Positions 24,635 through 34,274 are shown, counted from the stretch's first letter. The stretch is 64,000 bases of DNA from Oscillospiraceae bacterium (GCA_017847885.1 JAGAUA010000038.1:62001-126000), one strand, 5' to 3'. The notes: a model not told the origin generated them from the sequence alone. Numbers and translations: made by a program.

Positions 24635-25582
24635 ATGGCAGATACAATTGTAAAAATTGAAAATCTTGTAAAGCGGTACAAGGATCTGATCGCCCTTGAC
24701 CATCTTGATCTTGAAATAAAGCAGGGCGAGGTGTTCGGACTTCTGGGCCCCAACGGTTCGGGCAAAAGTACTACCATAAACTGTCTGCTTTCTCTTCTTG
24801 CCTTTGACAAGGGCAATATTGAAATATTCGGCAAAAAAATGACTCCCGACAATTACGAGGCAAAGCGCAATATCGGTATTATTATGCAGAACGTTGCGGT
24901 GTTCGACGAGCTTACGGTCATCGAAAACATCGACTATTTCTGCGGACTTTACATCAAGGACAAGGAGGAGCGCAGGAAGTGCGTGCAGGACGCGATAAGC
25001 TTCACGGAGCTTCATGACTTCACAAAATTCTATCCCAAGAAGCTTTCGGGCGGTCTGCTGAGACGTCTCAACATTGCCTGCGGAATTGCACACAAGCCCA
25101 AGCTTATTATCCTTGACGAGCCGACTGTTGCTGTCGACCCCCAAAGCCGCAACAAGATACTTGAGGGCATTCAGAAGCTCAACGAGGACGGTGCAACCAT
25201 CATTTACACCTCCCATTACATGGAGGAAGTCGAGCAGATATGCACAAGAATTGCTATCATGGACAAGGGCAGGAAAATTGCGGAGGGCACAAAAGACGAG
25301 CTGAAAAAGATGATAAAGAACACCGAAACTGTTTCGGTTGAAATTTCCGCTGTTCCCGATGATATCCTTGAAAAGATCGGCACTCTCCCCCACGTTTACA
25401 GCGCTTGCTTCATCGGCGGCAAGCTTGAGGTGAAATGCTCGGGCGGAAAGCACAACCTTATCAGGATACTGAACGTTCTTCAGGAAAGCGACCTGCATTT
25501 CGGCAGAGTGTTCTCCGAGCTTCCCACGCTGAACGATGTGTTCCTTGAGATAACGGGCAAGGCTTTGAGAGACTCGGACTGA
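24635..25582 (+). CDS. ABC transporter ATP-binding protein (drug-export type)
   Basis: A 315-residue nucleotide-binding subunit with Walker [10 protein letters not shown] (near 41), Q-loop NVAVFDELT, signature LSGGLLRRL (LSGG retained), Walker [14 protein letters not shown] and switch His in [11 protein letters not shown]. The C-terminal 90 residues form the extension typical of DrrA/CcmA-type exporters. AAAAAGGAGG precedes the ATG. It is first in a four-gene operon with two ABC-2 permeases, 18 bp before the first. With the divergent kinase-regulator pair it makes a typical antibiotic or lipid-peptide sensing and export module; the substrate is unknown. Confidence 0.93.
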   Translation: MADTIVKIENLVKRYKDLIALDHLDLEIKQGEVFGLLGPNGSGKSTTINCLLSLLAFDKGNIEIFGKKMTPDNYEAKRNIGIIMQNVAVFDELTVIENIDYFCGLYIKDKEERRKCVQDAISFTELHDFTKFYPKKLSGGLLRRLNIACGIAHKPKLIILDEPTVAVDPQSRNKILEGIQKLNEDGATIIYTSHYMEEVEQICTRIAIMDKGRKIAEGTKDELKKMIKNTETVSVEISAVPDDILEKIGTLPHVYSACFIGGKLEVKCSGGKHNLIRILNVLQESDLHFGRVFSELPTLNDVFLEITGKALRDSD

Positions 25583-25600
25583 ACGAAAGGAGAATAGAAT

Positions 25601-26752
25601 ATGTTCCTGCACAATTTAAAGTACGACTTTCTTCAGAATATTCGTGCAAGGTCGCTTATGCTGTGGCTTATCCTGTTCCCGATAATTCTCGGCACGTTCT
25701 TCAAGCTCGCTTTTGCAGGCATTTATGAAAGCACTACCGTTTTTTCGGCAGTACCCGTTGCAGTTGTGGAAAACGGCAGCAACCAAATTTTCAGAGAGGT
25801 AATGGCGCAGATATCCGAGGGCGACGACGCGCTTTTTGAGACGGAATATACCGATGAAGAAACCGCCCTGAAAATGCTTGAGGAAAGAAAAATTTCGGGA
25901 ATTATCTATGTTGACGAAAAGCTTTCCATGGCGGTTGCACCAGACGATACAGGTTCTTCCGCAGAGAGCATCCGCCGCACGATAATAAAGTCCTTTGTTG
26001 AGCAATACAACGCGCAGCAAAGCATTATCGTTGACACCGCTCTGCACTCCCCTGCAAAGCTTCCCGATGTAATATCCATGATGTCCGAAAGCTCGGAATG
26101 CAACGAGAATGTACCTCTGACAAACGGAAATCCCGACAATATGCTTTCTTATTTCTACAATCTTGTAGCTATGGTTGCGCTTCTCGGCTCAAATCTCGGA
26201 CTCAGCATTGCCATTTCAAGTCAGGGAAATCTTTCGGATATTGGTGCAAGAAAGTGCTGCTCTCCCACAAACAAGCTTGTATCCATAATTTCGTCTATGG
26301 TAAGCTGTATAGCCGTTCAGACCGTATGCATAATAATTTCCGTTTCGTTCCTTGCTTTTGTGCTTAAAGTCGATTTCGGCAGCAAGCTTCCAATGGTTTA
26401 TCTTGCAGGCTCGGTAGGCGGTATGGCAGGCGTATCCTTCGGCTTTGCTGTCGGCTCTATCGGAAGGATGGGGCTGGGCGCAAAGAGTGCGGTAACAACA
26501 GCGTTTTCGCTCATATGCTGCTTCTTCAGCGGACTCATGATTGGAAATATGAAAGCTATTGTAGATAATTACGCGCCATGGTTTAATGAGATAAATCCTG
26601 CGGCGGTAATCTCCGACTCGCTTTACTGCCTTAACTTTTACGACGACTACACGCGTTTCACTCAGAAAATCGTTACCATGCTTATCATGACCGTGATATT
26701 TACGGCGATCGGATTCTTCCTTACAAGGAGGCGCAAGTATGCAAGTCTTTAA
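25601..26752 (+). CDS. ABC-2 type transporter permease
   Basis: A 383-residue permease. One N-terminal helix (about 18-38) is followed by an extracytoplasmic domain of about 140 residues (VAVVENGSNQIFREVMAQI), then a block of five helices (about 180-380). This is the YhgE/ABC-2 membrane 3 layout found in exporters of lipids and peptides. AAAGGAG precedes the ATG. Its end overlaps the start of the next permease by 14 bases, implying coupled translation and a heterodimeric channel with the ATPase encoded upstream. Confidence 0.9.
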   Translation: MFLHNLKYDFLQNIRARSLMLWLILFPIILGTFFKLAFAGIYESTTVFSAVPVAVVENGSNQIFREVMAQISEGDDALFETEYTDEETALKMLEERKISGIIYVDEKLSMAVAPDDTGSSAESIRRTIIKSFVEQYNAQQSIIVDTALHSPAKLPDVISMMSESSECNENVPLTNGNPDNMLSYFYNLVAMVALLGSNLGLSIAISSQGNLSDIGARKCCSPTNKLVSIISSMVSCIAVQTVCIIISVSFLAFVLKVDFGSKLPMVYLAGSVGGMAGVSFGFAVGSIGRMGLGAKSAVTTAFSLICCFFSGLMIGNMKAIVDNYAPWFNEINPAAVISDSLYCLNFYDDYTRFTQKIVTMLIMTVIFTAIGFFLTRRRKYASL

Positions 26753-27899
26753 AGCATTTCTGAAAATTGCAAAGAAAAATCTTCCCATGGCACTTCTTTA
26801 TGTCGGATTATTCCTTGTGCTGCTCACATTTTTTGTGGACAGCAATGCTAAAAACAACAATTTTGAAGCTGCGCGCCTAAACGTAAGCGTAATTGACATG
26901 GACAATACCGCCGCAAGCAGGGCGCTTACCGAATTTATCGGTCAGAGCCACGACCTTGTTGAAATCGAAAATGACAAGGACGAGATACTTGACGCGCTTT
27001 ACTACGGTAAATCCGACTATGTTCTTAACATCAAAGAGGGATATGCCGAAAAGATATCGAACGGTAACACAAACGGGCTTTTCACAAACTACAAAGTGCC
27101 CGACAGCTACACGGGCGTGTTCGTTGACAACCTTGTAAATCAGTATGTTTCCACACTTTCGGCGTATATTGCAGGCGGAAACAGTCTCGACGAAGCTGTA
27201 ACAAAGACCGCAGACCTGCTCTCGGAGGAAGTCGCGGTAACCGTTCATAGCTTTTCGGATGGTGAAAGCGACAATGCGGATTATCCTAAAAGAATGGCAT
27301 ATTATTTCCAGTTTATGTCGTACATTGTTCTTAGCGTGCTTATAACGATACTGTCCACGGTCATTCTCACAATGAACAAAAAAGAGGTTCGCAGCAGGAC
27401 AAACTGCTCCTGTATGACCGTTACCTCACAGACCGCACAGATAATCCTCGGCAGCGCGGTCATAGTAGCTGTTATATGGGTGATATTCATTGCGGCGGCA
27501 TTCATTATGAACGGCGGAACATTCACCGAAAAGTGCCTTCTTGCGGTGTTCAACAGCTTTGTATTTACTATCGTTTCGGCAGGAATTGCTATACTTATTG
27601 CGGCTCTTGCACCGAAATCCGATTCGATAAGCGTTATCTCAAACATCGTTTCTCTCGGCATGAGCTTTCTCTGCGGCGTATTCGTCGACCAAAACCTGCT
27701 TGGTGAGGATGTTCTCTCGGCAGCAAGGTTTCTCCCGGCGTACTGGTATGTCAGAGCAAACAATATGCTTTCGGGGCTTTCCGATGAGGTATTCAACATT
27801 AACAGCTTTATGTCCTTTGTTGGCATTGAGGCGATTTTTGCGGCGGCTTTGTTTGCGATAATAATTCTTATCTACAAGGCAAAGCATAATGCGCAGTAA
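26739..27899 (+). CDS. ABC-2 type transporter permease
   Basis: A 386-residue protein with the same layout as its upstream neighbour: one N-terminal helix (about 14-32), an exported loop (about 35-185) beginning LNVSVIDMDNTAASRALTEF, and five C-terminal helices. The two permeases are divergent paralogues, most likely partners in one exporter. AAGGAGG lies inside the end of the preceding gene. The next gene, a flavin-linked oxidoreductase-like protein, starts 20 bp downstream. Confidence 0.9.
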   Translation: MQVFKAFLKIAKKNLPMALLYVGLFLVLLTFFVDSNAKNNNFEAARLNVSVIDMDNTAASRALTEFIGQSHDLVEIENDKDEILDALYYGKSDYVLNIKEGYAEKISNGNTNGLFTNYKVPDSYTGVFVDNLVNQYVSTLSAYIAGGNSLDEAVTKTADLLSEEVAVTVHSFSDGESDNADYPKRMAYYFQFMSYIVLSVLITILSTVILTMNKKEVRSRTNCSCMTVTSQTAQIILGSAVIVAVIWVIFIAAAFIMNGGTFTEKCLLAVFNSFVFTIVSAGIAILIAALAPKSDSISVISNIVSLGMSFLCGVFVDQNLLGEDVLSAARFLPAYWYVRANNMLSGLSDEVFNINSFMSFVGIEAIFAAALFAIIILIYKAKHNAQ

Positions 27900-27919
27900 A
27901 AACTTTACGGAGGTATACA

Positions 27920-28327
27920 ATGAAAAAAGAAATAAATGAAATTATGACTGAAAGATTTGGAAAGGATTCTTTAATATCCGTTGCAACGACCGAGGACGGG
28001 ATACCGTGGGTAAGAACCGTCGACGCATATTATGAGGACGGAGCGTTTTACTGTATTACACACGCTGCCTCAAACAAAATGCGGCAAATCGCCAAAAGCA
28101 ATATGGTAGCGGTGTGCGGAGAATGGTTCTCGGGACACGGAAAGGGTGAAAATACGGGTCATGTCAGAGACCCCAAAAATCAGGAAATTGCGGATAAATT
28201 GAGAAACGAATTCGCCTCATGGTACGGCAACGGTCATGTCGACGAGGACGACCCCAATACGTGCATCTTAAAAATAACCGTTCTGGACGGGACGCTCTTC
28301 TCAAACGGAAAAAGATTTGACTTCTGA
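27920..28327 (+). CDS. Pyridoxamine 5'-phosphate oxidase-like flavin-binding protein
   Basis: A 135-residue split-barrel protein of the PNPOx-like superfamily (ISVATTEDGIPWVRTVDAYY, FYCITHAASNKMRQIAKS). Members bind FMN or F420 and reduce small molecules, or simply bind flavin. The true substrate cannot be inferred. GGAGG precedes ATG 27920. Its 20-bp spacing puts it in the exporter operon, possibly as an accessory gene. Confidence 0.82.
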   Translation: MKKEINEIMTERFGKDSLISVATTEDGIPWVRTVDAYYEDGAFYCITHAASNKMRQIAKSNMVAVCGEWFSGHGKGENTGHVRDPKNQEIADKLRNEFASWYGNGHVDEDDPNTCILKITVLDGTLFSNGKRFDF

Positions 28328-28340
28328 TACTTATTTTTAT

Positions 28341-28395
28341 TCAAAGTGTAGACGGAAAATCTGCGCAAAACCCATAATTGAAAATCGCATTTTGA
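28341..28395. repeat. Partial copy of ATACTAAT-type repeat (family B)
   Basis: AAAGTGTAGACGGAAAATCTGCGCAAAACCCAT matches, with few changes, the inner left half of the repeat at 35857-35958. Its terminal ATACTAATAACC end and the right half are missing, so it looks like an old fragment. Confidence 0.6.
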
Positions 28396-28446
28396 CATTA
28401 ATTGTGCGGTGTCGTCTTAATTGTATCAAATAATATAGGAGGAGCA

Positions 28447-28746
28447 ATGAAGGAAAAGGTATACGAGTTTTTAACGACCATTCCCAAAGGGAAGGTGGTA
28501 ACATACAGTCAAATTGCAGAATACTTGGGAAATAAAAAATTAGCCAGAGTTGTCGGCAACATTCTTCATAATAATCCGGATAAGGATAAATATCCATGCT
28601 ATAAAGTAGTTGACAGAAACGGCAATTTGTCAAAACATTTTGCGTTTGGCGGCATTGAAAAACAAAAAGAAAAATTAGAGGAAGATGGTATTATCGTCGA
28701 GAATTACAAAGTGGATTTGGTTAAATACAAGTACGATAAATTCTGA
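28447..28746 (+). CDS. MGMT-family (Ogt/Atl-like) DNA alkyltransferase C-terminal domain protein
   Basis: A 99-residue protein consisting only of the DNA-binding, active-site domain of O6-alkylguanine alkyltransferases: VYEFLTTIPKGKVVTYSQIA, ARVVGNILHNNP (Arg finger region) and YPCYKVV. The active-site Cys of PCHRV is retained while His is Tyr and Arg is Lys; alkyltransferase-like Atl proteins usually have Trp there. It may therefore be a minimal repair enzyme or an atypical sensor. GGAGG precedes ATG 28447. AT-rich base composition differs from neighbours, and acquisition is possible. Confidence 0.85.
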   Translation: MKEKVYEFLTTIPKGKVVTYSQIAEYLGNKKLARVVGNILHNNPDKDKYPCYKVVDRNGNLSKHFAFGGIEKQKEKLEEDGIIVENYKVDLVKYKYDKF

Positions 28747-28762
28747 TTTTCCGTAAAGCATT

Positions 28763-28800
28763 ACAGCCGTGAAAGTAAAACGCTTTCACGGCTGTTTGAT
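28763..28800. terminator. Bidirectional intrinsic terminator
   Basis: ACAGCCGTGAAAG (28763-28775) pairs perfectly with CTTTCACGGCTGT (28783-28795) between convergent genes. Confidence 0.88.
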
Positions 28801-28806
28801 TTGTAT

Positions 28807-29241
28807 TTACTGCTGCGGACGGCGCAAAACCACCGCCTCTGTCACAGCGCTCAGCACAAGCTCGCCGTGCTGGTTGTACGCCTCTATCGTTACCTCGGCA
28901 ATTCCGTTGTAGGGGTTTCTCGGAGCAACACCCGTAACCGCCGCCCTGCCCGACAGCACGTCCTCTGCAAAGACGGGCTTGAACCATTCGATTTTTGTGG
29001 ACTTTCCTGCCACAAGCTGCTCCCCGAAAAAGTCCACCTCGATATATTTTGCCCATACCTCCAAAAAAGACATTACCCCCGGGGCAATAAGCCTTCCGAA
29101 GCGGCTTTTTTTCGCGTAATCCTCATCGACATGGATAGGCACGGGGTCATACTCCCTTGCAAATGCAAGCATTTTCTCCTTGTTGATAACCGCATCGGGT
29201 ATGTCCACAAAGTCGTTCAGCTTCAGATCCTCCAGATACAT
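28807..29241 (-). CDS. MaoC-like hotdog dehydratase
   Basis: A 144-residue hotdog-fold protein with the R-hydratase signature: Asp and His in REYDPVPIHVDEDYAKKSRF, then GRLIAPGVMSFL. Members hydrate enoyl-CoA or act as thioester dehydratases; the short single-domain form is common as an (R)-specific enoyl-CoA hydratase. Its ATG follows GGAG twelve bases after the stop of the DUF2461 gene, so the two form an operon. The pathway is not evident from neighbours. Confidence 0.87.
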   Translation of the reverse strand: MYLEDLKLNDFVDIPDAVINKEKMLAFAREYDPVPIHVDEDYAKKSRFGRLIAPGVMSFLEVWAKYIEVDFFGEQLVAGKSTKIEWFKPVFAEDVLSGRAAVTGVAPRNPYNGIAEVTIEAYNQHGELVLSAVTEAVVLRRPQQ

Positions 29242-29253
29242 ATGACTTCTCCT

Positions 29254-29919
29254 TTACTGCTTTGCGGCTGCCGCTGCCGTGAAAAATTTGTATACGGGCG
29301 CAATGCTGCGGAAATCCTCTGCAACCTTGTCTGCAAGACCGTCGCTGAAAAGCAGCCCGAACTCCTTGCTTTCGCAGCATACCCCCAGCGCCTTTCGGTT
29401 AAGCCAGTCGCGCTTTTCCGCGGTTTCGTCGGGATAGTGGTCCCGCTTGTAAAGCTCACCGTAAAGCTCAAAGGTGTCCTGCTTTTTGTATGCGGAAAGG
29501 GCCTGCTTGAAGCTTTTGTCGTCTGCAAGAATAAGCTTTCTCGCCGCAGCCATAGTGCTGCTGTCAGCGCAGTAAAATCCGCAGCCGTAGTCAAAGCCAT
29601 TGGGGGATATGCTGAAATAGTACCCCGGCACGGCTCTTTTTTCGCTTACGGGGCGGCTGAATGTGTACCAAACATAATCGCGGAAAATTGATTTTCCCTT
29701 GGCGTATCTTGCGTCGCGGTACAGCCTTGAAAGCTTGCGCGGGTCGCAGACAAATTCCTCGTCTATCTCAAGCATAACGGGCGCAATCCTGCCGATAAGC
29801 TCGGAAAACGGCTCCACAACGTATTTTTTGTAGTCCTCCTTATGTTCGTTAAACCAAGCCTTGCTGTCATTCAGGCTGTTTTCAAAAAGGAAGTCAAGAG
29901 ACTTTGCCGAAAAACTCAT
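29254..29919 (-). CDS. DUF2461 family protein
   Basis: A 221-residue protein matching the DUF2461/TIGR02453 family over its full length: opening FLFENSLNDSKAWFNEHKEDY, then RLYRDARYAKGKSIFRDYVW, then a GYYFSISPNGFDYGCGFY strand. The family is widespread and of unknown function; the conserved Arg, Lys and Tyr residues suggest nucleic-acid or phosphate binding, but this is unproven. GGAGG precedes the ATG. First gene of a two-gene operon with the MaoC-like dehydratase. Confidence 0.87.
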   Translation of the reverse strand: MSFSAKSLDFLFENSLNDSKAWFNEHKEDYKKYVVEPFSELIGRIAPVMLEIDEEFVCDPRKLSRLYRDARYAKGKSIFRDYVWYTFSRPVSEKRAVPGYYFSISPNGFDYGCGFYCADSSTMAAARKLILADDKSFKQALSAYKKQDTFELYGELYKRDHYPDETAEKRDWLNRKALGVCCESKEFGLLFSDGLADKVAEDFRSIAPVYKFFTAAAAAKQ

Positions 29920-30014
29920 AATATTCCTCCGATTTTTTATCTTATAGTATGCCCCGTCGGGCGTTTTTTAAGTATTTTCAAAAAATAAAGGAGCGCAAAG
30001 ACTCCTTTATTTTT

Positions 30015-30199
30015 ATACTATTTCCTAATCAACCTATAGACAAAGTCTATAGGTTGATTCCACCGCTTTGCGGTGGGTGCGGCGAAGCCGCAGGAAAGCC
30101 GTTCAATACTAATTCCGTCAAAACCACAGGTTTTGACTTGCCGCCTTTCAGGCGGCTCTCCTTATAGACTTTGTCTATAAGGAGATTAGGAATTAGTAT
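30015..30199. mobile_element. 185-bp palindromic MITE-like element (family C)
   Basis: The ends ATACTATTTCCTAATC and GATTAGGAATTAGTAT are inverted repeats. Inside are several nested hairpins: AACCTATAGACAAAGTCTATAGGTT, CCACCGCTTTGCGGTGG, TGCGGCGAAGCCGCA, and a GCCGCCTTTCAGGCGGC stem. There is no reading frame. The right end reaches the stop codon of the hybrid kinase gene at 30199-30201. The terminal ATACTAAT words resemble those of the repeats at 35857 and 40280. Confidence 0.75.
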
Positions 30200-33042
30200 T
30201 ATATCATATTCAGAACGGTTTTTATGGACTCCTCGGCTTTTTCGTATGCGAAATTATCCACATAGCTGCGGCTTGACGAAACCGCTTCGCCGATTTTTTC
30301 GTTGCCGAGGTCATACTCAAGCAAACTGTCCAGAACGTCCAGCGCCTCGCGGCTTTCAAGACCGTCCAGATGCTCCAAAACCTGCTCCAGCTTTGCTTTT
30401 AGCGTATCCGCATCAAGCTTGGGCTTGTTTTCAGAAGCGGATTTTTCGGCTTGCACAAAGGGCTTTATATGCTCCGCAACGTCGGCAAATTTCGCAAGCA
30501 AAGCAGGGGTATCATACATGATCTGCCTGTAATTTTCCTCCCTTGCCGCAGTTTCGAGAAGCCTTGCCATTTCGGAAAGCTCCTTTGCACCGATGGCAAG
30601 CGCCGAGCTTTTCAGCCCATGTACCTCGGTCATGTAATTCTTATACTCACGATTGTCCGCAAAAGCGCCGATACGGTTCATGCTGTCCTCGGCAGTTTCC
30701 ATAAAGGTTTTCAGCACGGCAAGGTATGCGTCCAGATTTCCGCCGTAAAGCTGAAGCCCCGCTTTTACGTCAACGTTGGGAATGATGTACTCATCCTCTG
30801 AAGGAGCGTCCGCATTTTCTCCGCCCAGCATAAAGTCGATATCTGCGTTATCTGCGGCACTTTGAGACGACTCAATATGCGTAACAAGCTGCGGTGGAAG
30901 CCATTCCTCCAGCACCTTTTCAAGAAGCGGAAGCTGAATAGGCTTTGAAATAAAATCGTTCAGCCCCGACTCAAGGAACAGCTCTCTTGCGCCGCTGACA
31001 GCATTTGCGGAAAGCGCAATTATCGGCAGCTCGCGGCTGTACACGTCCTTACGGCTGCGGATAATTTTTGTAGTGTCCACGCCGTCCATTTCGGGCATCA
31101 TATGATCCATGAAAACAAGGTCGTAGTATCCTGCGTCGATCATTTCTATCGCTTTTTTGCCGCTGTCTGCAAGGTCGGGCTTAATTCCGTACATCGAAAG
31201 CAGATGGGAAGTAACGTTGAGATTTACCCTGTTGTCGTCAACCACAAGTACCTTTGCCTTGGGCGCATATATCGTGGTTTTCTTTTCCTCGGAAATAGTT
31301 GCCTTTGTTACGGGCTTTTCGATAGGCGACGGGTCGGATATCTTCTGATTGATGATAAACGTAAACACCGAGCCTTTTCCGTACTCGCTTTCAACGGTAA
31401 TGTTGCCGCCCATCATTTCCACGATGCTCTTGGAAATAGGCAGACCGAGACCCGTACCCTCAATCTCGCGGTTTTTCTTTGTATCGACCTGCTGGAAGTT
31501 TGCGAACATTTTCGGGATATCCTCTTTCTTGATACCGATACCCGTATCGGAGACCTTGAACATTACCGAAATATCGTCCGCATTTCTGTTAAGCTCTTTA
31601 ACTGTAAGACCGACCGCGCCTTTCTTTGTGAATTTAACGGCGTTGCCCAGAATATTTATAAGCACCTGCTTTATTCTGACCTCGTCGCCGAACATCTTCT
31701 TAGGCAGATTTCGGTCAATGTCTATCTTAAATTCCACGCCCGGCTTGTTCTGGAGCTGGACGTAAATAAGGCTCTCCACATCGCTTAGCATTACCTCGGT
31801 GTCATAAACCGCGGGAATAAGCTCAAGCTTGCCTGCCTCTATCTTGGAAATATCCAGAATATCGTTTATTATCGAGATAAGATTTTTCGCAGCCGCTTTT
31901 ATATCGCTTGCGTACTTATAATTTTTCTCTCTCAAAGAAAGCTCCGCAAAGCCAACTATGGCGTTCATGGGAGTACGTATCTCATGGGACATATTGGCAA
32001 GAAAATCGCTCTTTGCGCTGTTTGCCATATCAGCTTTTTTGCGCATTTCGATAAGCTCGTCGACCTGATTTTTTATCTGGGTCATGTCGATTATCAGCAC
32101 GGAATAGCCGTTTGCGGCGCCTTCCTTATTGAAAAGCCGCGAAATATGCTTTTCGTAATACTTGCCGTTTATCTCAATTTCCGCCTTGTTGTTTTCGTCG
32201 ATAAGCTCTTTCATAAACTTTGCCGCAGATGCTCTGTTTCCCCGTGAAACTTCGTCCAGTATCTTTCTTGCGGCAGGGTTCGAGTCGATAACGTTAAGCT
32301 TCGCGTCTGTAACGATAAGCGCGTCGTCCATAGTTTCGATTATGTTGTCCCTCGCGGAATTTACCACATCAGCCGTCCTGCGGCGGTGTACCGAAACATT
32401 GAAAACAATGCAGCTTATCACTATTGCGGCGGAAGTGGGGTCAAAGCCGCCCGTAAGCCCGAATTCGTAAAAGAGCTTTGCGGAAACGGGCAGAAGCGAG
32501 GCTGCAAGCATTTCAGCCATACGCCCGATATTTTTTGTACCCGTGCCGAGACAGCCGCGCACGCACATTACCGCCAGCATGACTGTCTGCACCAGCATTG
32601 AAGCCGCAAAGACGTAATAAAATATCCCATGGGTAACATCAGCAACAAATATTCCGCCGCTTACACGTCCGTCAAATTCCTTGCAAAACAAGTGAAATCT
32701 GCTGTCGCACAAAGCAGCGGCGGCTGAAGCCATATTAAGCGAAAAAAGCACGGCGCTGACAGCTTTCGGTATTTTTGCACCCGAAAACCGTCTGCCGAAA
32801 GAATACAAAAGATAAACTGCAAATGCAAGTCCCGTGATCTCAAATGACTTAACGGCATGAGCGGTCTCCGCACTGCCCGAAGCAAGGACCATGGTATAGC
32901 CGAGACTGCTGAGAAGTGCCGAAACAAGGGCGCTTCTCAGCAGGAGCATCTCCCACGCCTTGGTTTTGAATATTGCATAAGCCATGTAAGAAAATGCTGC
33001 TGTTGTGATCAGTATTTGCAGCGTAAACAAAAATTGCGTCAT
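30199..33042 (-). CDS. Hybrid sensor histidine kinase (7TM-PAS-HisKA-HATPase-REC-Hpt)
   Basis: A 947-residue hybrid kinase. The N-terminal 220 residues hold about seven transmembrane helices of the HisKA_7TM type. A PAS domain (about 230-330), HisKA with phospho-acceptor SHEIRTPMN (near 353) and HATPase with NILGNAVKFT, DTGIGI and GTGLGLPISK follow. Then come a receiver (about 595-715, phospho-acceptor in DLVFMDHMMPEMDG) and a C-terminal Hpt domain with VHGLKSSALAIGA (near 815). This complete phosphorelay could pass phosphate to the HD-GYP response regulator encoded 71 bp upstream. The stop codon touches a repeat element. Confidence 0.92.
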   Translation of the reverse strand: MTQFLFTLQILITTAAFSYMAYAIFKTKAWEMLLLRSALVSALLSSLGYTMVLASGSAETAHAVKSFEITGLAFAVYLLYSFGRRFSGAKIPKAVSAVLFSLNMASAAAALCDSRFHLFCKEFDGRVSGGIFVADVTHGIFYYVFAASMLVQTVMLAVMCVRGCLGTGTKNIGRMAEMLAASLLPVSAKLFYEFGLTGGFDPTSAAIVISCIVFNVSVHRRRTADVVNSARDNIIETMDDALIVTDAKLNVIDSNPAARKILDEVSRGNRASAAKFMKELIDENNKAEIEINGKYYEKHISRLFNKEGAANGYSVLIIDMTQIKNQVDELIEMRKKADMANSAKSDFLANMSHEIRTPMNAIVGFAELSLREKNYKYASDIKAAAKNLISIINDILDISKIEAGKLELIPAVYDTEVMLSDVESLIYVQLQNKPGVEFKIDIDRNLPKKMFGDEVRIKQVLINILGNAVKFTKKGAVGLTVKELNRNADDISVMFKVSDTGIGIKKEDIPKMFANFQQVDTKKNREIEGTGLGLPISKSIVEMMGGNITVESEYGKGSVFTFIINQKISDPSPIEKPVTKATISEEKKTTIYAPKAKVLVVDDNRVNLNVTSHLLSMYGIKPDLADSGKKAIEMIDAGYYDLVFMDHMMPEMDGVDTTKIIRSRKDVYSRELPIIALSANAVSGARELFLESGLNDFISKPIQLPLLEKVLEEWLPPQLVTHIESSQSAADNADIDFMLGGENADAPSEDEYIIPNVDVKAGLQLYGGNLDAYLAVLKTFMETAEDSMNRIGAFADNREYKNYMTEVHGLKSSALAIGAKELSEMARLLETAAREENYRQIMYDTPALLAKFADVAEHIKPFVQAEKSASENKPKLDADTLKAKLEQVLEHLDGLESREALDVLDSLLEYDLGNEKIGEAVSSSRSYVDNFAYEKAEESIKTVLNMI

Positions 33043-33113
33043 ACCCCTTGACCATCTTTCTGTAAGATCTGCATATTCCGCAGTAAGCGCAATTCAGCGC
33101 CTGCTGCGACTTC

Positions 33114-34253
33114 TTAATGCTCTTTACTCAAAAGGCAAGCCTTTATCTTATCGCTGATGCTGACAAAAATATCCGTAAGAGTAGGGTCAAAGAAAATTCC
33201 CCTGTCCTCAATGATTATTTCCATCGCCTTTTCGTGGGAAAAAGCCTCCTTGTAAGAACGCTTTGATGTAAGCGCGTCATAAACATCGACTATCGAAAGT
33301 ATCCTTGCGCAAAGAGGGATATCCTCGCCGCTTATGCCCGTGGGATAGCCTGTACCGTTCCATCTTTCATGGTGATAAAGCGCCATATCGCGTGCAATAT
33401 GCAGAAATGCGGTATCGGAGCTTTCCTCGATATTCATTTCGTCGCATATCTTTTCAAAGGCGTTTGCGCCTATCTGCGAGTGGTGGCGTATTTCCTCCAC
33501 CGAGTTGAAGATGTTCTGAAACGTGTCGCCGCCTATCTTGGCATGGGTTTTCATATGCTCGAATTCCTCTTTGTCAAGGGCGGATTCCTTCCTCAGCACC
33601 GAGTCGTTTATGCCGATTTTTCCGATATCGTGAAGCGGTGCCGCACGCACAAGGTCGCGCTTGTATTCATGGGTAAGTATATCGCGGTATTCCTCATGGC
33701 GCGAAAGCTCGTCAAGGAAAAGCGCGAAATACATGGTCGTGTTCTTGATATGACCGCCCGTTGTGCCGTCCCTGGACTCAACAAGCTCCGCAAAGCAGGT
33801 GGACATAACGTCCTGCAAGCGTCCGATAACCGCAGTTTTTTCCGCAACAAGATGCTCAAGGCGGTTACGGTATGCGCTAAGCTCAAGCTGAGTCTCGATG
33901 CGGCTGAGCATTATCTCCGTCACAAAGGGCTTTCTGATAAAATCCACCGCACCGAGAGCAAGGCATTTAAGCTCAACATCGGTATCTACCTCGGAGGTAA
34001 GTATGATAACGGGCATTTTTTCGGTCTGACCCGTTTCCTTTAATTCCTTAAGCACCATGCAGCCGTCTATCTCGGGCATATTTATATCCAGCAAAGTCAG
34101 GTCGGGCGTATTCTTTCGCAGGAATTTCAGCGCCTGCATACCCGAACTTGCAAGGGTGAGCTTATAGGTATTCCCCAAAAGCTGCTCGGCATATTTAAGG
34201 TTGGCGGGCACATCGTCCACTACCAATATATGTTTTTTTATCTTGTCAGGCAT
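33114..34253 (-). CDS. Response regulator with HD-GYP phosphodiesterase output
   Basis: A 379-residue protein of RpfG type. The receiver (1-125) has VDDVPAN, phospho-acceptor LTLLDINMPEIDG and LTSEVD with the conserved Lys in FIRKPF. A helical linker (about 128-165) leads to an HD-GYP domain (about 165-370) with complete signature motifs: PLHDIGKIGI, HAKIGG, YHHERWNGTGYP and VDVYDALTSKRSYK. It should degrade c-di-GMP upon phosphorylation. It sits between FapA-family and hybrid-kinase genes in one operon, 21 bp after the former. Confidence 0.94.
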   Translation of the reverse strand: MPDKIKKHILVVDDVPANLKYAEQLLGNTYKLTLASSGMQALKFLRKNTPDLTLLDINMPEIDGCMVLKELKETGQTEKMPVIILTSEVDTDVELKCLALGAVDFIRKPFVTEIMLSRIETQLELSAYRNRLEHLVAEKTAVIGRLQDVMSTCFAELVESRDGTTGGHIKNTTMYFALFLDELSRHEEYRDILTHEYKRDLVRAAPLHDIGKIGINDSVLRKESALDKEEFEHMKTHAKIGGDTFQNIFNSVEEIRHHSQIGANAFEKICDEMNIEESSDTAFLHIARDMALYHHERWNGTGYPTGISGEDIPLCARILSIVDVYDALTSKRSYKEAFSHEKAMEIIIEDRGIFFDPTLTDIFVSISDKIKACLLSKEH

Positions 34254-34274
34254 AGGTAACTCCGTTTCTTTTCA

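Noticed and set aside
24596..25612. Minus-strand frame of 338 codons opposite the ABC ATPase
   Set aside because: The plus-strand frame has perfect Walker and signature motifs, so the opposite frame is a shadow.
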